The notes under the pieces: generated by a model | The model's database searches: none | Told to the model about the DNA's origin: nothing | The model's input: the letters and a program-made list of their open reading frames with translations, nothing else | Assembly: GCF_013752535.1 (NCBI RefSeq) | Contig: NZ_CP058348.1 | Span: 3,410,001-3,474,000 of the forward strand | DNA length: 64,000 nucleotides | Source: Bdellovibrio sp. KM01 | GTDB lineage: Bacteria; Bdellovibrionota; Bdellovibrionia; Bdellovibrionales; Bdellovibrionaceae | Reading direction: 5' to 3' | Made by a program: the position numbers and the translations under genes | Shown: positions 36,247 to 44,297 of the stretch, piece after piece | Layout of the letters: every line of letters begins with the position of its first letter | How positions within the stretch are numbered: the stretch's first letter is position 1

Positions 36247-36936
36247 TTACAAGACTTGAAATGCAAACGAGTGAACTCGAACTTCGGCATCTTCAGAATA
36301 AAGCCCCAAAGCTCCCGCCTGATCATACAACGCATCAGGCATCTGGCTACCGTGGTAGTCCATAATCTGAATTCCGTCACGAAAAACACGGAAACGTTGG
36401 CCCTGCTTGGCAAAATAGTAAGTCACTCGCGCCCCGACGTCCTGCTTTGATTGCTCGGATGTCATTAAAAACTTCTGACCCTTGTCTTCAAAGAATCGCC
36501 CCAGCTCTACTCCTGAATTAGGCTTTTGAATAAAGTAGTTTGCAGTTTTAATCAGATGCGGATCTTTACGGTAGTTGCTGACGAACCAAAAGACTTCCCA
36601 ATCGTTGGGAGTGGACGAGCGCAGTTGGCGAATGGTTGTGACTTCCATTTTCACAACATAGTTATTCACTGGTGACGTCAGAGTGTTCTTTAGCAGCAAA
36701 AGGCTTGCAAAAGTTTGCAGTGAGGTCTTTGCCGTTTGCGGATAAAAAACCAAATCACCCGTTCCTTCGACATTGAATTTTACTTCTCCGCCACCATCAA
36801 ACGCCACCGTCCAATATTTTGCAGTCAAAGGCACATTGATCAGACGATTGTACTTAGGAAGATCCATAGGCCGTGGAGCTTTCTGCGCACAGGCACTCAG
36901 AATTAACAAGAAAAAGAGGCAGAGGACGGCTTTCAT
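36247..36936 (-). CDS. Lipoprotein with possible lectin-like/LamG-type domain
   Basis: 229 residues from the ATG at 36936, which gives a clean lipoprotein signal (MKAVLCLFFLLILSAC). The frame is open 150 bases further, but that part only translates a G/C-rich hairpin region. The mature domain (YWTVAFDGGGEVKFNVEGTGDLVFYP, WEVFWFVSN, VTYYFAKQGQRFRVFRDGIQIMDY, GALGLYSEDAEVRVHSFAFQVL) has the strand pattern of concanavalin/LamG-like folds that bind glycans. This is tentative. Confidence 0.7.
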   Translation of the reverse strand: MKAVLCLFFLLILSACAQKAPRPMDLPKYNRLINVPLTAKYWTVAFDGGGEVKFNVEGTGDLVFYPQTAKTSLQTFASLLLLKNTLTSPVNNYVVKMEVTTIRQLRSSTPNDWEVFWFVSNYRKDPHLIKTANYFIQKPNSGVELGRFFEDKGQKFLMTSEQSKQDVGARVTYYFAKQGQRFRVFRDGIQIMDYHGSQMPDALYDQAGALGLYSEDAEVRVHSFAFQVL

Positions 36937-36976
36937 CGCACCATCATAGGACGTTCCCGCAGGATTTTTAATAAAT

Positions 36977-37071
36977 AAAATCCCAGGAAGGGATTTTTTC
37001 GCGGCAGCCCCGCCAGGGGCCGAGGGCAGGAGCCCGAGGCAAAAAAAATCCCCGGGGGTTTCCCCCCGGGG
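36977..37071 (-). terminator. Terminator of the porin gene with competing downstream hairpins
   Basis: On the leftward strand the stem GCCCCGGGGG/CCCCCGGGG (about 37050-37071) is followed by eight T (37041-37048), a strong intrinsic terminator 71 bases after the porin stop. Further on, three copies of a GGGATTTT/AAAATCCC unit (37043-37052, 36990-36999, 36977-36984) can pair in two exclusive ways, and small hairpins GCCCC...GGGGC and GGGC...GCCC lie between. Confidence 0.8.
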
Positions 37072-37141
37072 CCTGCTCACCACCAAACAAGATGTAAAAT
37101 TATGTCATCAAGCTGTCGTACAAGTTGCAATCAAGTTGTTA

Positions 37142-38563
37142 TCAAAAGCTGATGGCGGCTTTAGAAACGAATCCAAATGTAAAGTCATTACCCTTATTCC
37201 CACCGGCGCCTGTACCGTTCTTCCAAGCTTCTCCAGGGAAAAGTAGACCAAGCTGATTCACCCATTGAACACGTTCAATTGGTTTGTAAACTAGCTCGAT
37301 ATCCCATTCTAGGCCTAAATCTTTTTTAGCATCAACAGAATTTTGAAGCGTGTTCATCAATTGTGCATAAACCACGGTGTTGCGAAGATTGAAACGCTCG
37401 TTGATTGTGTAATTCACTGAAGGAGCCAAGTAGAAAGCGTTTCCAACACTTTCATCGTCCGCTGAGTTACCAACACCCAAAGTTGCACCAGAACTTGCAG
37501 AAGCAACTGGTTTCACCACGTTCGTGTTAAAGAAATCAGCACCACCCAAACGGTGATTGAACATCAACATCGCAACGTCATAGTTTTTATTAAATGCAAA
37601 TCCAGAGAAATTAGTTGCCGCTGTATCGCCCGTCGCCATACCCGTTTTGAAAGACCAGTCCCATTTAGATTCTTTTGCCGGGAAATAGAATTCCGCAGCC
37701 AATCCGTAACCATCCAATGCTACGTTTTCAGAACCGTTTTTGATCCCTGTTTCACCAGATTGGAAAGCACCTTCGATTTTGTAACCGAAAGAATCCCAAG
37801 CGCGACCCAAGATGAAGCTAGTTGTGTTGATGCTCATGTCACCACCCACAGTACCCGTACCACCACCTGTGTACGCAGCTAACTGGTCAGCCGTGTAGTT
37901 CAAAGTCGTGCGTGCACCTTTTTTCTGTTCAACGTAAACGCCGATCACAGATTTTGCCTCAATGTTTTCGTATTGAAGTTGAGCACCCCAGAAAGTTTGG
38001 TTGTTACCTTGACCGAAGTCATTGGCAACAATACGACCCAACATCGGCATCAAGAACCAGTCGCCCACGATGATTTTGTAAGCGGCCATGTCGCGAGTGT
38101 TATACCAGTGATCAAACTGACCTTTACCCGCAGAGTACATCATGCCCATACCGAAATCGAATGGCACACGACCCACCATCAAGGAACCGAACTCTTGGTT
38201 CACGTTCAAGTACAACTGACTTGCAGTCACCGATGCAGGACCTTGATTGCCTGAAGTCGTTTGATTGTCAGAAGTGTTCATTCCCCAGATAGTTCCCAAT
38301 TGAGAACCTGGATAGATACTGCTGTTGAAGATATCCACGCGAGAAATGATGTTTACACCATCGGCCGCGATGATTTTTGGAGTTAGATACAGGTAATTCA
38401 AACCGTAAGCTTTGCGCTCTGTTGGAGTTGTCAAAGACGGCTTATCCACCTCTGTCCATTCCGCACGGTATCCACCTGACCAGTCCAAAGACATTGCGTG
38501 AGCCGCTGTTGACGACAAAGCAATGGAAAGACCCAATACTTTTAGAAAATGTGCTTTCAACAT
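37142..38563 (-). CDS. Outer-membrane porin-like protein
   Basis: 473 residues with signal peptide (LKVLGLSIALSSTAAHA). Many amphipathic strands with aromatic girdles (YGLNYLYLTPKIIAADGVNIISRVDIFNS, GSLMVGRVPFDFGMGMMYSAGKG, AQLQYENIEAKSVIGVYVEQKK, YNLR-type segments) and the terminal Phe required for barrel insertion. Size fits a 16- to 18-strand porin; it resembles the abundant outer-membrane porins described from Bdellovibrio. Substrate unknown. Ten bases after the groES-like gene on the same strand, so perhaps co-transcribed, and ended by a strong terminator. Confidence 0.85.
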   Translation of the reverse strand: MLKAHFLKVLGLSIALSSTAAHAMSLDWSGGYRAEWTEVDKPSLTTPTERKAYGLNYLYLTPKIIAADGVNIISRVDIFNSSIYPGSQLGTIWGMNTSDNQTTSGNQGPASVTASQLYLNVNQEFGSLMVGRVPFDFGMGMMYSAGKGQFDHWYNTRDMAAYKIIVGDWFLMPMLGRIVANDFGQGNNQTFWGAQLQYENIEAKSVIGVYVEQKKGARTTLNYTADQLAAYTGGGTGTVGGDMSINTTSFILGRAWDSFGYKIEGAFQSGETGIKNGSENVALDGYGLAAEFYFPAKESKWDWSFKTGMATGDTAATNFSGFAFNKNYDVAMLMFNHRLGGADFFNTNVVKPVASASSGATLGVGNSADDESVGNAFYLAPSVNYTINERFNLRNTVVYAQLMNTLQNSVDAKKDLGLEWDIELVYKPIERVQWVNQLGLLFPGEAWKNGTGAGGNKGNDFTFGFVSKAAISF

Positions 38564-38573
38564 TTGTATTCCT

Positions 38574-39200
38574 TTACTTTTCTACCACGCCCATCACTTC
38601 AGTTTCGCGAAGGATGACGAGGTCTTCATTTTTTAATTTAATTTTTGAACCGGAGTATTGCGAGAACACAACTTTGTCCCCGACTTTCAGTTCCATTGGC
38701 GTCAAGTGACCTTTTTTATTCACATGACCACGCCCCACAGAAACCACTGTTCCATGCAGATTGCCGGAAACATCAGCTACCGTGTCTGGAATATAAAGCA
38801 AACCGCTCGCCGACATACGATCAGAACCAGAAGTTTGCACAATCAAACGATCATCCAGTGGAGTGACAAAATCACTGAGGTCCACCAACTTTTTCGCTGC
38901 TGGCTTTACCAAATGAGCCATCGCTGGCGCTTTAGTTTTTACGGCTGGAGATTTCTTTGCCGGTGCTTTAGCTACTTTTTTAGGTGCAGCTTTCTTAGGT
39001 GCTGCCTTTTTCGCAGCCGTTTTTTTAACAGCCTTCGGAGCTGCTTTCGCTGCGGCTTTTTTTACTGGAGCTTTTTTTGCGACTTTACCCGCAGACTTTT
39101 TTGCTGGCGATTTTTTAGAAACTTGTTTTGCGACTTTTTTAACGACCTTTTTTGCGGTCTTTTTTACGGCTTTCTTAGCAGAAGATTTCTTCTTAGCCAC
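38574..39200 (-). CDS. groES2: GroES-like co-chaperonin with long histone H1-like N-terminal tail
   Basis: 208 residues from a GTG at 39200 (AAAGGG 7 bases upstream). Residues 1-98 are almost only Lys, Ala, Pro, Val and Ser in KKxxAKK units, like bacterial histone H1-like proteins. Residues 112-208 form a complete Cpn10 domain (TPLDDRLIV, mobile loop DRMSASGLLYIPDT, GTVVSVGRGHV, LKVGDKVVFSQYSGSKIKLKNEDLVILRETEVMGVVE). The hydrophobic loop tripeptide that docks on GroEL is kept. No groEL is next to it, so this is a second, unlinked groES, as reported for B. bacteriovorus. The tail may bind DNA or RNA; this is inference. Confidence 0.9.
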   Translation of the reverse strand: MAKKKSSAKKAVKKTAKKVVKKVAKQVSKKSPAKKSAGKVAKKAPVKKAAAKAAPKAVKKTAAKKAAPKKAAPKKVAKAPAKKSPAVKTKAPAMAHLVKPAAKKLVDLSDFVTPLDDRLIVQTSGSDRMSASGLLYIPDTVADVSGNLHGTVVSVGRGHVNKKGHLTPMELKVGDKVVFSQYSGSKIKLKNEDLVILRETEVMGVVEK

Positions 39201-39263
39201 AACTTATCCCTTTCACGAAAAAACACTTCAACTGTGTCTATATTTCGTACTACTCTTATGTGC

Positions 39264-41573
39264 ATGTTGCGACCAAGATTAAAGACCATTTTAATTCGTT
39301 TTACAATCCTCGTGACGCTTGCAATCATCGTGGGCCTTGGGATTGGTGTCTATTCCTATTTCTCTCTCGAAAAAGAGATGTCACAGAAGCTCGAGTCCAA
39401 GCGCTTCATTGTACCTACGGAGTACTATGCGGGGCCGCGAGTTTTCAATGTGCGCAACAGCGCCGACGCCAACACCGTAGAAGGCCTCTTTAAGAATCAA
39501 AATTTCCGTCGTCGCGACTATGATCAGCGTTTGTTGCAGGGCGATTACTTTCTGGCCGACAAAGAGCAGTGCAGCGCTCGACTCCAACTACCGTTGGATG
39601 AGAATCAAGTCGCTTGCTTTGCCTGGGTGAACAAAGATGTCGCAACCGACAAAGTTGATTCCAGCATGCAGGTTTTGGTTTTCCAAAATGATGGCACTAT
39701 CTCGAAAATATTACTGGGAGCGCCTTTCCAGGAATCACAAACGGCTTACGGCGAAGCGCCACTTTTGGCACAGTACATCGGTAACGAACCTTTAATGCAA
39801 AAAACCGTGACATTGGGTGAAGTACCTCCAACCTGTTCAAACGCGATCATGGCAATCGAAGATGCACAGTTTCTGGAACACGGCGGAGTCAGCATCAAAG
39901 GCATCATGCGGGCCGTGGTCAAGAATATTACGACCGGTCGTAAAGAAGGTGGTAGCACCATCACGCAACAGCTGGTGAAAAACTATTTCCTGACCAGCGA
40001 AAGAACTTTCAAAAGAAAATACAATGAATTCATCATGTCGATCTTGTTAGAGTCGCGCTTTAACAAAGACGAAATTCTAGAGACTTACCTGAATGTCATC
40101 TACATGGGACAAAATGGTTCGTTCCAGGTGCGTGGCTACGGAGCAGCGGCACGTTACTACTTTAATAAAGAAGTTTCCGATTTAGATCTGTCAGAGTGTT
40201 CTTTGTTAGCTGCCATTGTGAATAGCCCGGGCCTTTACAATCCGTTCAAAAAACCCGCGAACGCAGAACGCCGGCGCCACCTGGTTTTGGATAAAATGAA
40301 GGGTTTAGATTATATTACTGAAGCACAAATGACGGCTGCGGATCACATGCCTTTGCCAAGCGCTCCGATCACACTGGCGACAGAAACAGCTCCGTACTAT
40401 CTGGATGCCGTTCGCAAACAATTGGACTCGTTAAAAATTCCAGTGGAAGGACTGCGCATCTACACCGCTTTGGATCTGGAAGCCCAACAAGCGGCGCAAG
40501 AATCTTTGCGCAATCATCTGGATGGACTTGAAAAGACCAATAAACACATCAAAAGCCTGAAAGAAAAAGGCAACAGCCTGGAAGGCATTGTCTTGGTCGG
40601 TGACAATCGTTCTGGCTTGGTAAATGTGGTGGTTGGCGGTCGCAATTATCGCATGACTCAGTTCAACCGCGCGATCGATGGACATCGTCAAGTGGGCTCG
40701 ACCATGAAGCCCTTCGTTTATTTGACGGCGTTGATGAATGAGACCCCCGAGGGGAAACCTTACTCTCCGATCACGCTGCTAAATGATGAAAAGCAGCAGA
40801 TTAAGTACGAAGGACAAACATGGGCCCCGGAAAATTATGGCAAAAAATATTACGGCCAAGTTCCGATGTTCTATGCTTTGAAAAACTCCATGAATGCGGC
40901 AACCGCCAATCTTGGCATGCAAGTCGGTATCGGTAACATCGTCGATATCGCTCACAAATTCGGGATCGACTCGGAATTAAAAGCCTTCCCATCTCTGACT
41001 TTGGGTGCATTTGAAATGTATCCCCGCGAAGTTTTACAAAGCTATATGACTATCGCGAACATGGGACTTCGTCGCGATATTTCCTTTGTTCGCAAAGCCG
41101 TGAATGCCGAAGGTAACGAAGTTTACACTTTCGATGCGCACGAAAGACAAGTGGAAGACCCTGCCACGGTCGCAAGCCTGATCAGCATGATGAAACAAGT
41201 GATCGTATCGGGTTCGGCGCGGGCGATTCCTTTGAATGGATTTACAAATCCTGCCGCAGGAAAAACCGGCACCACAAATGACAATAAGGATGCCTGGTTC
41301 AGCGGTTTCACACCTTATCTGACAACGATTGTGTGGGTTGGATATGACAACAACCTTCAACACAAATTGACGGGTTCAAGTGGTGGCGTTCCAGTATGGA
41401 CTGACTTTATGAAGAAAATTGGAAGTCGCTATCCGGCAGATGATTTCGCTTGGCCAGAAGGCACCGTGAAAGTGACTTTGGATGAAGAAACACTAAAAGC
41501 CTTGAACGCTGTTCAAGCTCCCTTCGATCCGACTTCAGTTGAATTGATCTTCAGAAAAGGTACCGAGCCATAA
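39264..41573 (+). CDS. Class A penicillin-binding protein (PBP1-type transglycosylase/transpeptidase)
   Basis: 769 residues from the ATG at 39264 (one at 39258 adds two residues; neither has a clear binding site). The frame is open 600 bases upstream, but that is the antisense of the tailed groES. One membrane helix (FTILVTLAIIVGLGIGVYSYF), then a UB2H-like segment as in PBP1b (EYYAGPRVFNVRNSADANTVEGLF), GT51 with the catalytic Glu near 199 (AIEDAQFLEHGGVS; EGGSTITQQLVKNYFL; ETYLNVIYMGQ), and transpeptidase with STMK at 479-482, KNSMN, and KTGTTN at 667. Builds and cross-links peptidoglycan. Confidence 0.95.
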   Translation: MLRPRLKTILIRFTILVTLAIIVGLGIGVYSYFSLEKEMSQKLESKRFIVPTEYYAGPRVFNVRNSADANTVEGLFKNQNFRRRDYDQRLLQGDYFLADKEQCSARLQLPLDENQVACFAWVNKDVATDKVDSSMQVLVFQNDGTISKILLGAPFQESQTAYGEAPLLAQYIGNEPLMQKTVTLGEVPPTCSNAIMAIEDAQFLEHGGVSIKGIMRAVVKNITTGRKEGGSTITQQLVKNYFLTSERTFKRKYNEFIMSILLESRFNKDEILETYLNVIYMGQNGSFQVRGYGAAARYYFNKEVSDLDLSECSLLAAIVNSPGLYNPFKKPANAERRRHLVLDKMKGLDYITEAQMTAADHMPLPSAPITLATETAPYYLDAVRKQLDSLKIPVEGLRIYTALDLEAQQAAQESLRNHLDGLEKTNKHIKSLKEKGNSLEGIVLVGDNRSGLVNVVVGGRNYRMTQFNRAIDGHRQVGSTMKPFVYLTALMNETPEGKPYSPITLLNDEKQQIKYEGQTWAPENYGKKYYGQVPMFYALKNSMNAATANLGMQVGIGNIVDIAHKFGIDSELKAFPSLTLGAFEMYPREVLQSYMTIANMGLRRDISFVRKAVNAEGNEVYTFDAHERQVEDPATVASLISMMKQVIVSGSARAIPLNGFTNPAAGKTGTTNDNKDAWFSGFTPYLTTIVWVGYDNNLQHKLTGSSGGVPVWTDFMKKIGSRYPADDFAWPEGTVKVTLDEETLKALNAVQAPFDPTSVELIFRKGTEP

Positions 41574-41576
41574 CTC

Positions 41577-42557
41577 CTAAAGAACGACTTCCAGTCCTTC
41601 GTGGGCGAAATCCCAAGAGACATTCGGAAGAGTCTCGTTGTTCGCAGCTGAGGCACGAGCCACCGCTTCATAGTATTCCCGAGTTTGACGACGCAATTCC
41701 AAAACATGATCCGTGCGAGCGCCCGGGTCATGATGCGCAAATAGAACTCGCTTGATGCCTTCACGGAATGCGATTTCTAATCCCACTTGCGCGGCACTGT
41801 GCCCCCAGTTGGCCTTTTCCGCCAACTCCGGCAACGTGTACTGCGCATCGAAATACATCAAATCGATATTCTGATACAGAGGCAAATCCGCACCCAACTC
41901 TTCTTGAGTCACCCGCGTGCCTTCTGTATCCACACAATGTGCATAGGATTTACCATTCGCTTGAACTTTGAAACCCCAACAAGGATCTGGATGGTCGAGC
42001 TGATAAGGTGTCACCTTGAATTCGCCGACTTGAATCATTTTGCGCGGCTCTAAAACATGGAAATGAATTTTCGCCTGCAAGGCTTCAAACGGCACCGGGA
42101 AGTAAGGTTTTTTAAACAAACCACGAATCAAAGATTCCAGCTCCGGCTGCACAGCATAGTAGTGAATTTCTTCGCCAGGAATAAAATGCGGAACAAAGAA
42201 CGGCAAACCGATCACATGATCCCAGTGAAAATGAGTCATGAAGATATGATAAGGACCTTTTTTGCGAGTCGCTGTGCCTTTAAGAATTCTTTCGCTGATC
42301 GAACGAATGCCGCTGCCACCATCAATGATAATTTGATCATTGCCATAGTTCAGCTCCACACAAGTTGTTGCGGATCCGTAACCACCAACAACAGGCTCTT
42401 CCATTCCCCGAATGTACATGGAGACCTGATCGGCACTGCGATGACCAGCAGTGAAAAAGTTCTGAAGAACTCCCTCAATGTGTTGTGCCCAAACTGATGG
42501 TGGTGGAGACGATGGCAAAGAGCCACGAACGCCCCAAAATTTTATGGAGAATGACAT
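41577..42557 (-). CDS. Metallo-beta-lactamase fold hydrolase
   Basis: 326 residues from the ATG at 42557. Begins FSIKFWGVRGSLPS, characteristic of a PhnP/RNase Z-related MBL group. Metal ligands: HFHWDH (HxHxDH), a later His in AHCVDTEG, and FAHHDPGARTDH. YGSATTCVELNYGNDQIIIDGGSG precedes the metal motif. Substrate unknown; phosphodiesters are likely for this subgroup. It converges on the PBP gene with a 3-base gap. Confidence 0.87.
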   Translation of the reverse strand: MSFSIKFWGVRGSLPSSPPPSVWAQHIEGVLQNFFTAGHRSADQVSMYIRGMEEPVVGGYGSATTCVELNYGNDQIIIDGGSGIRSISERILKGTATRKKGPYHIFMTHFHWDHVIGLPFFVPHFIPGEEIHYYAVQPELESLIRGLFKKPYFPVPFEALQAKIHFHVLEPRKMIQVGEFKVTPYQLDHPDPCWGFKVQANGKSYAHCVDTEGTRVTQEELGADLPLYQNIDLMYFDAQYTLPELAEKANWGHSAAQVGLEIAFREGIKRVLFAHHDPGARTDHVLELRRQTREYYEAVARASAANNETLPNVSWDFAHEGLEVVL

Positions 42558-42865
42558 ACCTTCTAAGGATGCCTCAGAATAAACACGAAACAAATTAATA
42601 TTTTGTCCCGGGACCGACCTAGGTAGGTGACCCTCACTAAATTGGAATAAATTCGGGTAAATACAGAAGTTCGACTTAGATATCGCAACCATTCTAACGG
42701 TGTCATCGCGCCCTCTCGAGTAAGGATTACTCGAATGGCGGTTCCTTTTGCACCCACCTATAATACGTCGCAGCCAAAAGTGGTAACGTAAGTAGCTGAA
42801 ATTACTTAAATAATTTTATATATCTGGGGCTTTGAATTGGTACGCCTATTGCTTACTTCTGCAGT
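42558..42865. promoter_or_regulatory. 308-base divergent control region before the RiPP-like operon
   Basis: A TATAAT box at 42759-42764 with a poor -35 (TGGCGG) could start the rightward operon, leaving a leader of about 95 bases. A CCTAGG palindrome lies at about 42617. A perfect hairpin TCGAGTAA-GGA-TTACTCGA (42716-42734) ends at an ATG that opens an 18-codon frame. No other gene is seen. Confidence 0.45.
42735..42791 (+). CDS. Possible 18-residue leader or precursor peptide
   Basis: Short frame MAVPFAPTYNTSQPKVVT followed by TAA. AAGGA lies 8 bases before the ATG, inside a perfect hairpin. The upstream position relative to the radical SAM gene would suit a leader peptide or a second small substrate. 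It has no Cys. A TATAAT at 42759 lies within it, so if that is the promoter this frame is not transcribed. Weakly supported. Confidence 0.25.
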   Translation: MAVPFAPTYNTSQPKVVT

Positions 42866-44173
42866 ATGGAAATTCGGAGACAAAATGACATCATTGCTTT
42901 TCGTGCGCCTGGGGAAACCCCAGTGGCTTTTCATGCGCGAAATCTAGAGGTCGCCGACATCTCCGAAGAACTTTGGGGCGAGATGACCCAAGCGTCCAAC
43001 GACTCCCTTCAGTCCGTGTTGACTGACTGGAACAACGAAATCAACCCCCAAACAACAACGACAGTTCCCGGTAAAGAAATTCGCGCGCTGACCATCAACG
43101 TTACGCAAATTTGCAATTTGAAATGCACATACTGCGCAGCTGGTGGCGATGGGACCTACGGTGCTGCTCAAACTAAAATCTCGGTTGAAAAAACCCTACC
43201 GCAGCTAAAATATTTCCTGGAGAAGGTTTCTGATTCAGGAACATTCCGCATCGGCTTCATCGGTGGCGAACCCCTGCTTTATCCAGATGGTATTCGTGCC
43301 ATCGCAAATTATGTGAAATTGATGACGGCAGGAAAAAATATTCGCGCGCAGTTTTCTATTGTGACGAATGGAACTTTGCTGACGGATGCAAACATCGCTT
43401 TGCTTGAAGAAATCAAATGCAATATCTCCGTAAGCATTGATGGCCAAGCTAAGTACAACGATGCGGCTCGCCCTATGAAAAACGGTCAAGGCAGCACCGC
43501 TGTTGTCGTTGAAGGCCTTAAAAAACTTTTTGCTCGTAAAGAAAATTTCGGTTCCATCACTTTGCATGGTGTTTTCACAGCTGAAAACATGCACGTGGCG
43601 GAGGCTTATGAGTTTTATCGCCAATTCCCAGCGGATGCGTACGAATTCACTTACAGCGTTTCTGATTTGAATCAGGAAGCCAGTGATACTTTCACGCGCG
43701 AGATGCGCTTGATCGCGGCCATGGCTTACTCCCAAGGTGGCGAGACTGCACTTCGTAAGATCAGCTTTTTTAATCGCATTTTCTCGGCGTTGGATGAACA
43801 ACGTCGTACGGAAAACTTCTGTGGCGCCGGGAAATCCTTCCTGGTCGTTGATGCCCGTAACAACCTCTTTACCTGCCCTTGGGACGTTGGCAACAACGCC
43901 ATGAAAGTGGGTCAAGGCACAGAGGTTTCCGAGGCCGCATTAGAAGAGTACTCAAGCCCCCTGATTGAACAAAACAACTGCCAAAGCTGCTGGGCCAGAT
44001 TCCTTTGCGGCGGTGGCTGTATGTATGTTCACAAGGAAGCTACGGGTTCAAAACATCAAAAAAACGGTCAATTCTGCGAAAGAACGCGCAGCTTGGTCGG
44101 AACAGCAATTTTATACTTTAAAAAAAGTCGTCAGACTGATATTCAAGAGGACAGTGACTATGGAAAACACTAA
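42866..44173 (+). CDS. Radical SAM/SPASM peptide maturase (RiPP-type)
   Basis: 435 residues. The radical SAM [4Fe-4S] cluster is CNLKCTYC (Cys 83, 87, 90); the SAM-binding GGEP is in FRIGFIGGEPLLYP. The C-terminal SPASM domain has seven Cys, with the core C-x2-C-x5-C-x3-C at 372, 375, 381 and 385 (CQSCWARFLCGGGC) plus FCGAG and FTCPWD before and a last FCER. This pattern is that of enzymes making thioether or C-C crosslinks in ribosomal peptides. The N-terminal 75 residues may be a peptide-binding entry domain; no clear RRE is seen. No good ribosome binding site precedes the ATG. Its end overlaps the small peptide gene. Confidence 0.92.
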   Translation: MEIRRQNDIIAFRAPGETPVAFHARNLEVADISEELWGEMTQASNDSLQSVLTDWNNEINPQTTTTVPGKEIRALTINVTQICNLKCTYCAAGGDGTYGAAQTKISVEKTLPQLKYFLEKVSDSGTFRIGFIGGEPLLYPDGIRAIANYVKLMTAGKNIRAQFSIVTNGTLLTDANIALLEEIKCNISVSIDGQAKYNDAARPMKNGQGSTAVVVEGLKKLFARKENFGSITLHGVFTAENMHVAEAYEFYRQFPADAYEFTYSVSDLNQEASDTFTREMRLIAAMAYSQGGETALRKISFFNRIFSALDEQRRTENFCGAGKSFLVVDARNNLFTCPWDVGNNAMKVGQGTEVSEAALEEYSSPLIEQNNCQSCWARFLCGGGCMYVHKEATGSKHQKNGQFCERTRSLVGTAILYFKKSRQTDIQEDSDYGKH

Positions 44174-44264
44174 AAAAACTACGACCCACATCAAGAAAGT
44201 AAAGCCTCGTGGCAACGTGCTTTCTGCCGTACCCACAGCCAGCGAATGCATCCCCGTTAAATAA
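44160..44264 (+). CDS. 34-residue putative RiPP precursor peptide
   Basis: Starts inside the last 14 bases of the radical SAM gene in another frame, with AGAGGA 8 bases before the ATG; overlapping starts of this type imply translational coupling. The leader-like part (residues 1-20: MENTKKTTTHIKKVKPRGNV) is basic and polar; the end LSAVPTASECIPVK holds the only Cys (residue 30), two Ser and two Thr that could be linked to it. It has no aromatic residue, so cyclophane or tyramine chemistry is unlikely. Position and size, not homology, support the call. Confidence 0.7.
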   Translation: MENTKKTTTHIKKVKPRGNVLSAVPTASECIPVK

Positions 44265-44297
44265 CCAGCTAAATAATCTGGAGCTATCTAAAACTAT

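Noticed and set aside
36937-37086. N-terminal extension of the lipoprotein at 36247
   Set aside because: It only reads through the terminator hairpins; a clean lipobox signal begins at 36936.
38658-39263. Long N-terminal extension of the PBP frame
   Set aside because: It is the reverse complement of the tailed groES gene; the membrane helix typical of class A PBPs begins right after the ATG at 39264.
43965-44159. Longer frame leading into the 34-residue peptide
   Set aside because: The upstream part lies inside the maturase gene in another frame and lacks a binding site; the ATG at 44160 has a good one.
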